A stretch of 36,733 nucleotides of DNA from Bartonella raoultii (GCF_019659805.1 NZ_JAIFRO010000010.1:1-36733), one strand, 5' to 3'; shown: positions 17,637-25,066, numbered from the stretch's first letter. Notes: generated by a model from the sequence alone, not told the origin. Numbers and translations: made by a program.

Positions 17637-20600
17637 ATGAGTATACCCCACCATACCCATGAATATTATCTCCCAACGGCAACCAAAGAAGAGATAATAG
17701 AGGGGCGTTCGCAAGATACGGTTGTTGTTCCCAAGTTGTTAGGGACGGCTTGCCTTTATTCTTATGAAACTTTTGCGCCGTTAGAACAGGTTGTCGATGT
17801 AAGGAAAGAAGTAGAAACGGCAACCGCCCGTGCAAATGGCGCCCAACAAAAGGCAGAAGAGTCCAAAAGACTATCAGAGCAGGCGCTTACAGAGGTGCAA
17901 AGAACGGTTGAAAGTGTTGGCAATGCGCTCACGCGTGCAAACAGTGCACAAGAGAGTGCAGGAAGAGCAGAGCAGACAGCTTCAGAAGCCAAAACAACAG
18001 CGGCAGAAGCACAATTGGTCTCGGCAGAAGCCAAGCTTAAATCGGAGGCAGCAGAAAGATTATCGCAAGAAACGCAAACGATAGCTTCAAAAGCCAAGAG
18101 AATATCGGAAAGCGCGCAAGCAGCTGTTGAGAAGAACATATCAGAAGTTGATACGGCGAAAGGTTTATTAAGCTCAGGATTGGCAACAGTTACACAAGCC
18201 AAGCAGGAAAGTGAGAGTGCATTGCGTATAGCAAGAGAAGCCAAGGCGGAATCCTCACAAGCCTTAACAGCTTCAGGATTAGCGCAGTCGACCTCAGAAG
18301 AAAGCAAGACAGTCTCACAACGAGCAGAAGCCAGTGCTAGAGAAGCCGAACAATCTTCTCTGATAGCAAAGAATGGAGCGTTAGAAGCCAAACAGATAGC
18401 TGATGCTGCAAAACTTCTCTCAGAAGAAAGCAAGACTTTGTCAGAACTTTCTAAGACGGCTTCAGATCAATCACTCTTGGTTTCGACACAAGCCAAGCAG
18501 GCCAGTGAAGAGGCCAGCAAGCAAGCCTCAGAAGCTTTAAGCAAGTCGGTTGAATCACGGGCATTGTCGGAGGAAGCCAAGAAAATAGCGACAGAAGGCA
18601 TGCGAGAAGTTAAGCAAGAGGTTTCGTCGATTTCGAAAGTAGCAATGCAAGCGGAACAAACAGCGACAGAGACGACGCAAGTCGCAGCCACAGCCGTTGC
18701 AACATGTCATGAAGTTAAGACAGTTTCTCAGAGAGCCAAGAGTGTTGCAGAAACAGCCCAGCAGGTAGCGACAGAAGCGAAGGAGTTAGCAGAGCAAGCG
18801 GTCAGTTCAGTCACAGAGGTCACCAAGACCGCTCAACAGGTAGCAAGCTCTGTTGAGACAGCCGTTAGTCTGTCTCAAGAAACACGATCGCTTGCAGAGA
18901 GAGCCCAAAGTCTTTCTGGAGAAGCACAAGCTACGGCTTCAAAAGCATTATCGAAAGCAGAAGAATGCGAAGCCGCATCGGGTGAAGCCTCAAGAGTCTC
19001 TTTAGAAGCCAAGCAGATAAGTGAAACAGTGCAAGCAACAGTAACTTCTCTACAAAGCAGTGTTGATAAAGCAGTTTCAGAAGCAGCAGATGGCAAGAGT
19101 AAAGCAGCAGAAGCAAAACAGCTAGCATTGGAAGCGAAGGATGCCTCCACCAATGCCCTCACTTCTTCTAGGGATGCCAAGGAGCATTCTTCACAGGCGC
19201 TTACAACAGCCCATGATGCGAAGACAGCTTCCCTAGCGTCTCAAAAGAAAAGTGAAGAGGTTGCAGGTATAGCGAATGAAGCAAAATCTTTGGTTGATAG
19301 AGCGGTTTTGGATGCAAGCGCCGCCAAGCAGGCGTCGACAAGCGCGCTTACAGCCTCCAGTGATGCGAAGCAGCAAGCTTCTGAGGCTGTTGTTTTCGTT
19401 AAAGAGGCCAAAAGTGTTTGTGAAGAATCTAAGGCATTATCCGATAAAGCAATCAAGGTCTCTACGGAGGCCCAACAGGCATCGGAGGCATCACGAACCG
19501 CTTCTCTGGATGCGCAAGCAACAGCAGGCTTGGCATCTACAACAGCCAATGATGCGAAAAGCATAGCAGAGCGTGCACACAGTCTATCGGAAGAGGCAAA
19601 GAGCTTAGCGCAAGAAAGCAAAGCGCGTTTTGAAAGCGTTCAACAAAAGATAGAAGACATCAAAGAAGTTTCAGATACAGCTCTCTCCACAGCGAATGCG
19701 GCCAAACAAACAGGAGAAGAGACAAGCAAGCAAGCTTCAGAAGCTTTGACGAAGTCTGTTGAAGCCAAGGCTTTATCAGAGGAAGCGAAAAGTGTCTCAG
19801 AGACTGCTCGTAGGAAAGCGAATGAAGCAGAGCAGGCAGCGTCAGAAGCCTCAAAGGTCGCTTTAGAAGCAAAAGCAGTTGCAGAACGGGCTGTTGTTAC
19901 GGATGGAGAAACCCTTCGAGGGGGAGAAGCGCTCAAAAGTTTAGTTGAAGAGGTAAAGAAGAAAGCAGAAACAGCAGAAAGTTTAGCTTCAGAAGCAAAA
20001 GAGAGCGCTTCACAGTCCTTGCTAGCTTCTAATCATGCAAGGAGTGAATCAGCAACAGCGGTAAATACAGCGAATGATGCAAAGAGTAAGGCAGAAGAAG
20101 CCAAGACCCTCTCAGAAGCGTCAAAGAGTATGAGCAGTGATGCAAAGCAATTGGCTACACAAGCCAAGGAAACCTTGACAAGCGCGCTTACAGAAACAAG
20201 GGATGTAAAAGAGCAAGTAGAGGCAGCAAAAAGAATATCAGAAGAAGTAAAGCAAGAGCTTATAGGATTAAAAACGTCATCAGACTTGGCATTATCGACA
20301 GCGAATGCAGCAAAAGCCACGGGAGATCAAGCCTCTCAACAGGCTACAGAAGCAAAGAGTTTAGCAGAAGATGCCAAGAGTGTTTCAGACAAATTACAGA
20401 GCAAAATAGATAAGATAGAGCAATTAGCAGAAAAAGCGCAAGAAACGGCTACAGCCTCCAAAGAAGCGGCTTCTTATGCGAAACATGATGCCGATCAAGC
20501 ACAAAAGAAGGCGCAAAGTTCAGAGAATTTATCCTATCAAGCCTTAAATAAAGCCGAAGAAGCCAAGCAATCGGCGGATGGAGCGAGTATAAAAGCGAGC

Positions 20601-22997
20601 TTGGCAGAAATGGCAGCAGAAGAAGCCAAGAAAACCGCCGGCTCCACTTTATCGCAAGCTTATGCCGCCAAAGATGAAGCAGATAAAGCCAAGGAAATAG
20701 CGAATGGAGCAAGAATAAAATCCAGCTTGGCAGAGAGTGCAGCGGAAGAAGCCAAGAAAACCGCCGGTTCTTCTTTATCACAAGCTTATGCCGCGAAAGA
20801 TGAGGCGGGTAAAGCCAAGGAAGCAGCACATGGAGCGAGTATAAAAGCGAGCTTGGCAGAAATGGAAGCAAAAGAAGCCAAGCAATCAGCAAGTTCAGCG
20901 TGGAGAGAAGCCAATGAAGCCAAAGATTCTGTAAAGACTATAAAAGAGAGCGTTTCCAATGCGAAAGATGATGCAGAGCAAGCGCGGCAAACAGCAGAAG
21001 AAGCCAAGCAATCGGCGGATGGAGCACGTCATAAAATCAATGATGTTGAACAGGTTATAGAGACGCTCAAAGCCTCACTTGATTTGGTAAAAACGGATGC
21101 ATCAGGAGCCTTGTCAACAGCGCAAAAGGCAGAAACAGCCGCTTCAGCTGCGAAAGAAGAGGCAAGTCAAGCGCAAGAAGTAGGCAAGAATGCGAAGTCG
21201 ACAGCAGATGAGGCGTTAACGAAAGCGACAGATGCCAAGAGCCATGCTGAATTGGCAAACACCACCTCCAATGAAGCCAAGACACTTGCCGAGCAAGCCA
21301 CGAGCAGGCTCAATTCCCTGAATTTATCGGAAATGCGCCAAAGGGTTAATGCGCTTCAACAAAGTGTAGAACAAGCGCATCAATCGTCACAAACAGCGAG
21401 CAACAAGGCTGAAGAAGCGACCCAACAAGCAAGCCAAGCCAAGAGTTTGGCACAAGAAGCCAAGAATACAGCAGAAGGGGTAAAAAGTAGTTTAGAGACA
21501 TTAAAAACGACATCAGAGCAAGCACAAGAGAATGCCTCTGAAGCCCTTCGTATAGCCAAAGAAGTCAAAGCCGCCTCAGAAGGTTCAGATGTTGAGGAAG
21601 ATGAAGAAATAAGCGAAACGGCAGATGATGAAGCGATGGCCATAGCGTCCGATGCGCAAACAGTTGCTTATGATGCCCGCTTGAAAGCCATGTCAGCGGA
21701 TATAAAAGCCGATAGAGCCGATCGCAATGCGCAGAATGCGAAGGAAGAAGCCAAGAATGCGCAGGAAAAAATCGCGGAAGTGAAGGAAGAAATTACAAAA
21801 GCGAAGAAAGAAATCGAAGAAGCCAAGCAAAGCGCGAGTCATGCAATACGAGAGAATAATAGTACGAAGAGATGGCTCACACAGACATTCCAAAAAACGG
21901 AGCAATTAGAAAAAGACCTAGACGATATGGATCTTTCTGTGAGCAACGTCTCTAATAACATCCGTACGGTCCAAACGAAGGTGGAAGAAGCAAAAACATT
22001 AGCACAAGAGTTCAAAACGGCTTGTGAACGTAGCGCTTCTGATCTTCTCAAAAAGTTAAGTTGGAATGTTTTTACCCAGTCCACGCCATTTCTGAAGACA
22101 GATATAACCAAACGGCTCATTTTAGAAGGAGAAACGCATATTTCTGTCAAGGATGGGAGTGATATACAGCTGGTCAGTTTTACGAGCAGTTCTACAGAGG
22201 TCGCGCTTCCTTCTTCAGGTCTTTCAGCCGGTAAGGATTATTATGTCTATTTGGTGAATGGGGGGAGAGAGGACCAAAAACTGATTGTGTCAGAGTATAA
22301 AAGTTCTCCCCGTGATGCAGACATTTCAACATATAATTGGAAGCAGATAGGCGGTTTTCATACGCTTTGTGCAGATGTTGGCTATTCTGCGTATCATCCT
22401 TTATCCGGTTATAAAGCAGGGGATATTTTACCCCGTTCTGTTTGGTGTCTCAATCATCGCCCGCATTGTTCCCCAGAAGGTATGGTCTACGATCCTAGAA
22501 GAGATCTTTGGGTGGATATCTATCTTCAATCCGGTAAGGGGGAAGATACCAAATCAGCCTATGGTGTTCCGATCACCAGCAATCGTTCTTATACAGATCA
22601 TGCCAAGGATATGATGCAGGTAAAGAAAAGGTTATTGGGTCATGAGGATTTTCTTTCAGCGATGTATGGAAGCAATGAAAATAGCAGTATTGAGGGACAA
22701 CAAGCGCCTACACCAGCCCATTCAGGAGGTCATAAGGATACACAAGAACGTCGTATGATCTCGCATATTGGTTGTGAGGATGGTTATGGTTATGTTTCGC
22801 AATATTTATCAGAGTTTTTCCCGGTTCCCAATCAAAGTGATCCTTCAAAGAGTGATATGCATGTTTTGATTGGTGGTGGGAGTTGGCAGGATGGAGCAGA
22901 ATGCGGTAGTTTTTTTCGTCAGAGCGTGCATTCTCGTAATTTTACGGATGAGAAGGTAGGAGCGCGTGGATGCTGTCGTCCACGTCGTTTTATTTGA
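17637..22997 (+). CDS. giant tail fibre: Ala-rich coiled-coil shaft with Mtd-like C-type-lectin tip
   Basis: A 1,786-residue fibre in three parts. Residues 1-55 resemble tail-fibre N-termini (PTATKEEIIEGRSQDTVVVP). Residues about 60-1470 are nearly uninterrupted helix of Ala, Ser, Glu, Lys, Gln and Thr in a recurring style (EAKSLSEEAK), a coiled coil with Ala and Ser in many core positions; a 42-residue unit is tandemly repeated near residues 980-1090. Residues about 1475-1786 resemble the receptor-binding Mtd of Bordetella phage BPP-1 in order and spacing: IGGFH, WVDIYL, KKRLLGHEDFLSAMYGSNE, LIGGGSWQDG and a closing VGARGCC. Start ATG 17637 has AAGGAAG upstream. It is probably the main adhesin, likely trimeric. 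The Mtd-type tip is judged by eye. Confidence 0.88.
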   Translation: MSIPHHTHEYYLPTATKEEIIEGRSQDTVVVPKLLGTACLYSYETFAPLEQVVDVRKEVETATARANGAQQKAEESKRLSEQALTEVQRTVESVGNALTRANSAQESAGRAEQTASEAKTTAAEAQLVSAEAKLKSEAAERLSQETQTIASKAKRISESAQAAVEKNISEVDTAKGLLSSGLATVTQAKQESESALRIAREAKAESSQALTASGLAQSTSEESKTVSQRAEASAREAEQSSLIAKNGALEAKQIADAAKLLSEESKTLSELSKTASDQSLLVSTQAKQASEEASKQASEALSKSVESRALSEEAKKIATEGMREVKQEVSSISKVAMQAEQTATETTQVAATAVATCHEVKTVSQRAKSVAETAQQVATEAKELAEQAVSSVTEVTKTAQQVASSVETAVSLSQETRSLAERAQSLSGEAQATASKALSKAEECEAASGEASRVSLEAKQISETVQATVTSLQSSVDKAVSEAADGKSKAAEAKQLALEAKDASTNALTSSRDAKEHSSQALTTAHDAKTASLASQKKSEEVAGIANEAKSLVDRAVLDASAAKQASTSALTASSDAKQQASEAVVFVKEAKSVCEESKALSDKAIKVSTEAQQASEASRTASLDAQATAGLASTTANDAKSIAERAHSLSEEAKSLAQESKARFESVQQKIEDIKEVSDTALSTANAAKQTGEETSKQASEALTKSVEAKALSEEAKSVSETARRKANEAEQAASEASKVALEAKAVAERAVVTDGETLRGGEALKSLVEEVKKKAETAESLASEAKESASQSLLASNHARSESATAVNTANDAKSKAEEAKTLSEASKSMSSDAKQLATQAKETLTSALTETRDVKEQVEAAKRISEEVKQELIGLKTSSDLALSTANAAKATGDQASQQATEAKSLAEDAKSVSDKLQSKIDKIEQLAEKAQETATASKEAASYAKHDADQAQKKAQSSENLSYQALNKAEEAKQSADGASIKASLAEMAAEEAKKTAGSTLSQAYAAKDEADKAKEIANGARIKSSLAESAAEEAKKTAGSSLSQAYAAKDEAGKAKEAAHGASIKASLAEMEAKEAKQSASSAWREANEAKDSVKTIKESVSNAKDDAEQARQTAEEAKQSADGARHKINDVEQVIETLKASLDLVKTDASGALSTAQKAETAASAAKEEASQAQEVGKNAKSTADEALTKATDAKSHAELANTTSNEAKTLAEQATSRLNSLNLSEMRQRVNALQQSVEQAHQSSQTASNKAEEATQQASQAKSLAQEAKNTAEGVKSSLETLKTTSEQAQENASEALRIAKEVKAASEGSDVEEDEEISETADDEAMAIASDAQTVAYDARLKAMSADIKADRADRNAQNAKEEAKNAQEKIAEVKEEITKAKKEIEEAKQSASHAIRENNSTKRWLTQTFQKTEQLEKDLDDMDLSVSNVSNNIRTVQTKVEEAKTLAQEFKTACERSASDLLKKLSWNVFTQSTPFLKTDITKRLILEGETHISVKDGSDIQLVSFTSSSTEVALPSSGLSAGKDYYVYLVNGGREDQKLIVSEYKSSPRDADISTYNWKQIGGFHTLCADVGYSAYHPLSGYKAGDILPRSVWCLNHRPHCSPEGMVYDPRRDLWVDIYLQSGKGEDTKSAYGVPITSNRSYTDHAKDMMQVKKRLLGHEDFLSAMYGSNENSSIEGQQAPTPAHSGGHKDTQERRMISHIGCEDGYGYVSQYLSEFFPVPNQSDPSKSDMHVLIGGGSWQDGAECGSFFRQSVHSRNFTDEKVGARGCCRPRRFI
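20580..20900 (+). repeat. 126-bp tandem repeats inside the fibre shaft
   Basis: Units begin near 20580, 20706 and 20832, a spacing of exactly 126 bases (42 residues, six heptads). Each unit reads GA(S/R)IK(A/S)SLAE, then EAKK, then SLSQAYAAKDEA with small changes; the third copy is partial and drifts after about 55 bases. Looser dispersed copies of other shaft segments also occur, for example SKQASEAL(S/T)KSVE near 18520 and 19730. Confidence 0.9.
22965..22984 (+). repeat. inverted repeat at the 3' end of the lectin-like domain
   Basis: CGTGGA (22965-22970) and TCCACG (22979-22984) form a perfect 6-bp stem with an 8-base loop inside the last codons of the fibre gene, just after the codons for GARG. 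It may be chance, but it sits where retroelement-diversified lectin genes carry a DNA hairpin. Confidence 0.55.
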
Positions 22998-23033
22998 GAA
23001 ACTTCATAGAAGGATCCAGTCTCATTTTTATTC

Positions 23034-23059
23034 AGCCTCACTTTTGTGGGGCTTTTTTT
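23034..23059 (+). terminator. intrinsic terminator between fibre and lysis genes
   Basis: AGCCTCAC (23034-23041), loop TTTT, GTGGGGCT (23046-23053), with one T-G pair, then seven Ts (23053-23059). The lysozyme Shine-Dalgarno starts at 23062, so the hairpin directly abuts the ribosome site of the next gene, as with the hairpin before the coat gene. Confidence 0.8.
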
Positions 23060-23071
23060 ATGGAGGAGCAA

Positions 23072-23734
23072 ATGCGCAAGATATCGAAGGAAGGTTTAGA
23101 GCTTATTAAACAATGGGAAGGTTTACGCTTAGAGGCTTATAGAGATGAGGCATGTGTGTGGACGATTGGTTATGGTCACACCAGTTATGCGGGCAAACCT
23201 TTGGTGCATAAGGGCATGTGTATTACGAAAGAACAAGCCGAAGAGATACTTTGTAAAGATTTAGAGCAATTTGAGCATGCGGTAGAGCAGTTTGTCATGG
23301 TTTCGTTAACGGATGCGCAATTCGCGGCATTGGTGTCGTTTTGTTATAATGTAGGCACAACCGCCTTTTGCCAATCGACCTTATTAAAAAAGCTCAATAA
23401 AGGGGATTATGAAGCTGTTCCTACAGAATTACAGAAATGGAATAAGGTAGGAGGTAAACCGCTTCAAGGATTAGTCAATCGTCGCGCCGCTGAAGCAGGG
23501 TTATGGGCCAAGGGATCTTATGTTTGTTCCAATTATCAAAAGGTAGAAACGAAAGAGAGGAGCGGTTTGTTCAAGATAGAAGCGCTTGCACCGATTATAG
23601 GGTCCTGTTCAGGGCTTGGAGGGCTTTTTGCAGGCAATGGTCCTATCCAATGGGTTTTGGCAGGGATGATGGTTCTAGCTGCTGTAACAGGGGTTTTTAT
23701 AGTCACAAAACGCTTTAAGGAACAGCGGTTATGA
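23072..23734 (+). CDS. GH24 endolysin (phage lysozyme) with hydrophobic C-terminal tail
   Basis: The enzyme cuts peptidoglycan at lysis. The T4/P22-type catalytic Glu-Asp-Thr triad is visible in KQWEGLRLEAYRDEACVWTI (Glu of WEG, Asp of RDE, Thr of WTI), followed by GYGHT, and later by ALVSFCYNVGTTAF and QGLVNRRAAEAGLW. The catalytic domain covers residues 1-150 or so. Unusually, it is followed by a linker and two hydrophobic segments (ALAPIIGSCSGLGGLFAG and IQWVLAGMMVLAAVTGVFIV) and a basic end, so the enzyme may be membrane-anchored or fused to a holin-like part. Start ATG 23072 follows GGAGG by 5 bases; the open frame further upstream (to 22970) runs through the fibre end and terminator and is rejected. 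Confidence 0.92.
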   Translation: MRKISKEGLELIKQWEGLRLEAYRDEACVWTIGYGHTSYAGKPLVHKGMCITKEQAEEILCKDLEQFEHAVEQFVMVSLTDAQFAALVSFCYNVGTTAFCQSTLLKKLNKGDYEAVPTELQKWNKVGGKPLQGLVNRRAAEAGLWAKGSYVCSNYQKVETKERSGLFKIEALAPIIGSCSGLGGLFAGNGPIQWVLAGMMVLAAVTGVFIVTKRFKEQRL

Positions 23735-23958
23735 TTTTATATCTTAAAAGAAATCTGTCTTTTCTGTTAACGGCTATAGCCGTTTTTTTTATAGCTTTGG
23801 CTAAAGCCTTTCACCTTGGAAAGAAGAGCGAGCGTCAAAAGCAGGTAGAGACAGCATTAAAGAGAGCGACAACACGTTTTGAGGTTGAAAATGAAGTTAA
23901 TCAAAAAAGTGATAGTGGTGTGCGTGCTGCTCTGTCTCGTTGGATGCGGGACAAATAG
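23731..23958 (+). CDS. Rz-like inner-membrane spanin
   Basis: A 75-aa protein with one N-terminal membrane segment (LSFLLTAIAVFFIALAKAF) and a charged helical, probably periplasmic, part (KKSERQKQVETALKRATTRF) ending in VRAALSRWMRD. This is the build of an i-spanin, which joins an outer-membrane lipoprotein to fuse the membranes in the last step of lysis. Its ATG overlaps the lysozyme TGA by 4 bases, and its 3' third overlaps the lipoprotein gene in another frame, the classic Rz/Rz1 layout. Confidence 0.78.
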   Translation: MILYLKRNLSFLLTAIAVFFIALAKAFHLGKKSERQKQVETALKRATTRFEVENEVNQKSDSGVRAALSRWMRDK

Positions 23959-24094
23959 ATCAGTTTCTTGTGTTGGTTGGTTGCCCATTTATTTAGATCA
24001 ACAGGATGTTCAGGTCATCAGTTCTCACCTCGCAAGGGATATTTTAAAGCATAATCAACAGGGGGCTCACGTGTGTGGTTGGCAAGATGGTTAA
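23891..24094 (+). CDS. Rz1-like outer-membrane lipoprotein spanin
   Basis: A 67-aa lipoprotein starting inside the Rz-like gene. The signal peptide MKLIKKVIVVCVLLCLVGC ends in a lipobox (LVGC) with Cys19 as the lipidation site. The mature part is not Pro-rich as in lambda Rz1 but ends in DILKHNQQGAHVCGW, a tail that I recall from other phages of Rhizobiales. Start ATG 23891 is preceded by GAGG; a TTG four codons upstream is rejected. Nesting and lipobox make an o-spanin the best reading. Confidence 0.75.
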   Translation: MKLIKKVIVVCVLLCLVGCGTNRSVSCVGWLPIYLDQQDVQVISSHLARDILKHNQQGAHVCGWQDG

Positions 24095-24305
24095 GAAACA
24101 AAGCAGAAAAGAACAAGATTTAACAGAAAAAGAACGCCAACTGCTCCTTGAGATGCTGGAGACCTATCAAGGCTTAAAGATGATGTCACGTCTTATGAAA
24201 TGGGGGGCCTTTGCTGTCTTTATCTTTGTCATGGATTTTTCCCGTTTCATAGATGCCATAGAAAATAGTTTCTCACACTTAAAAAGATGGATAACAAAAA
24301 GTTAG
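24087..24305 (+). CDS. small membrane protein of the lysis cassette, holin candidate
   Basis: A 72-aa protein with a charged N-terminus (KKQSRKEQDLTEKERQLLLE), one clear membrane segment (MKWGAFAVFIFVMDFSRFI) and a basic end. It overlaps the lipoprotein gene by 8 bases. Start ATG 24087; a GTG four codons upstream (24075) is possible. As the only free-standing small membrane protein in the cassette besides the spanin, it is a candidate holin, but holins cannot be recognised by sequence with confidence and the lysozyme tail is a rival for this role. Confidence 0.65.
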   Translation: MVKKQSRKEQDLTEKERQLLLEMLETYQGLKMMSRLMKWGAFAVFIFVMDFSRFIDAIENSFSHLKRWITKS

Positions 24306-24314
24306 AGTACTTTT
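24297..24314. terminator. weak AT-rich hairpin at end of prophage late genes
   Basis: AAAAGT (24297-24302), six-base loop, ACTTTT (24309-24314), followed by AATTTTT on the plus strand. It lies between the convergent lysis cassette and yafQ, where a shared terminator would be expected, but the stem has only one G-C pair at each side. Confidence 0.35.
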
Positions 24315-24328
24315 AATTTTTCATACAA

Positions 24329-24601
24329 TTATTCTTTGAAAAGGTCAGAGTGAGTTCCAGTGCGAATAAGATGTAATTTATCTCCTTCAATTCGATAAAT
24401 AAGTAGCCAATCTGGTTCTATATGACTATCATGACATCCCGCCCAATCACCCTTTAGTGGATGATCACAATAATGCTTTGGTAATGGCTTCTCTTCAATT
24501 AGCAGACTTAACAGTATACGCAGCTTATTCATATTTTTACCGCGTTTTTCCGCTTTGCGCACGTCACGTTTAAATTGTCGTGAGCGAACAGGTATCAGCA
24601 T
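24329..24601 (-). CDS. yafQ: YafQ-type toxin (RelE superfamily)
   Basis: This is a predicted ribosome-dependent mRNA endonuclease. The 90 aa carry the YafQ signature KHYCDHPLKGDW, then HDSHIEPDWLLIYRI and GTHSDLF. His47, His60, Asp64, His84 and Phe88 fall on the spacing of E. coli YafQ His50, His63, Asp67, His87 and Phe91, so the active site looks intact. It starts one base after the antitoxin stop (TAATATG), so the two are translated together. Confidence 0.92.
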   Translation of the reverse strand: MLIPVRSRQFKRDVRKAEKRGKNMNKLRILLSLLIEEKPLPKHYCDHPLKGDWAGCHDSHIEPDWLLIYRIEGDKLHLIRTGTHSDLFKE

Positions 24602-24602
24602 A

Positions 24603-24860
24603 TTAAATACCTAAGTCCTTAAAAAGAGCATCAGCATTTTTAAATGTTTCACCCTTACCCTCGTCTAATTCCTTTATAGCTTTACGTGTGACACTATTAG
24701 GTACTTTAAGCTCAAAAGGTAAACAACCTTCTTCAGCGACACGCAAGAATGTTATGCGGATAAGGTCTGATGCACTTAATCCCATGCGTTCTAAAGTAAT
24801 CATAGCTTGTTTTTTCATTTCAGCAGGAATGCGAGCACGAACAACAGAATCGGTTTTCAT
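24603..24860 (-). CDS. dinJ: DinJ/RelB-family antitoxin
   Basis: This is the antitoxin partner of the adjacent YafQ. The 85 aa begin MKTDSVVRARIPAEMKKQA, a ribbon-helix-helix DNA-binding N-terminus, continue with GLSASDLIRITFLRVAEEG, and end with a C-terminal part that would wrap the toxin (ALFKDLGI). Start ATG 24860 is preceded by GGAGGT with 7-base spacing; an ATG five codons upstream (24875) lies ahead of that ribosome site and is rejected. It is expected to repress the promoter just upstream. Confidence 0.9.
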   Translation of the reverse strand: MKTDSVVRARIPAEMKKQAMITLERMGLSASDLIRITFLRVAEEGCLPFELKVPNSVTRKAIKELDEGKGETFKNADALFKDLGI

Positions 24861-24886
24861 GATTAGTACCTCCATTTATAACTTTT

Positions 24887-24915
24887 ATTATAATGTAGCC
24901 ACATTGTAGCTTCAA
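24887..24915 (-). promoter_or_regulatory. dinJ-yafQ promoter with repeat operator
   Basis: On the minus strand: TTGAAG (-35, 24915-24910), 17-base spacer, TATAAT (-10, 24892-24887). The spacer holds a direct repeat GCTACA(A/T) and an inverted repeat AATGT-GGCT-ACATT reaching the -10 box, a plausible binding site for the DinJ-YafQ complex. The predicted mRNA begins near 24880, giving a leader of about 20 bases that includes GGAGGT. Confidence 0.75.
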
Positions 24916-25034
24916 GTTATTTTTTTAGAAGTTGAGACCCTCTGGACATCTGGTAAGGCTAAAAAAATTCCTCGAAAAGAAGTTCTGATTCGCAATAATT
25001 GAAGAAAGTTACGAAAAGATTTGTTAGAATCAGC

Positions 25035-25046
25035 AGAAATATTTCT
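25035..25046. promoter_or_regulatory. palindrome upstream of HTH gene, possible operator
   Basis: A perfect 12-base palindrome AGAAATATTTCT lies 20 bases before the HTH gene start. Slightly further up, CTGATTC (24985-24991) and GAATCAG (25027-25033) form a 7-base inverted repeat 35 bases apart. Autoregulation by the HTH protein is an inference. Confidence 0.35.
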
Positions 25047-25066
25047 TCTCTAACAGGACTTTTTAG

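Noticed and set aside
17762..18433. Long minus-strand frame (223 codons) and several similar ones inside the fibre gene
   Set aside because: They are mirror frames of the repetitive Ala/Ser/Lys codons and read as Ser/Ala/Leu-rich nonsense with no ribosome site; the plus-strand gene explains the sequence.
22868..22990. A full diversity-generating retroelement
   Set aside because: Only the lectin-like target is seen; no reverse transcriptase, accessory gene or template repeat was found on either strand of the window.
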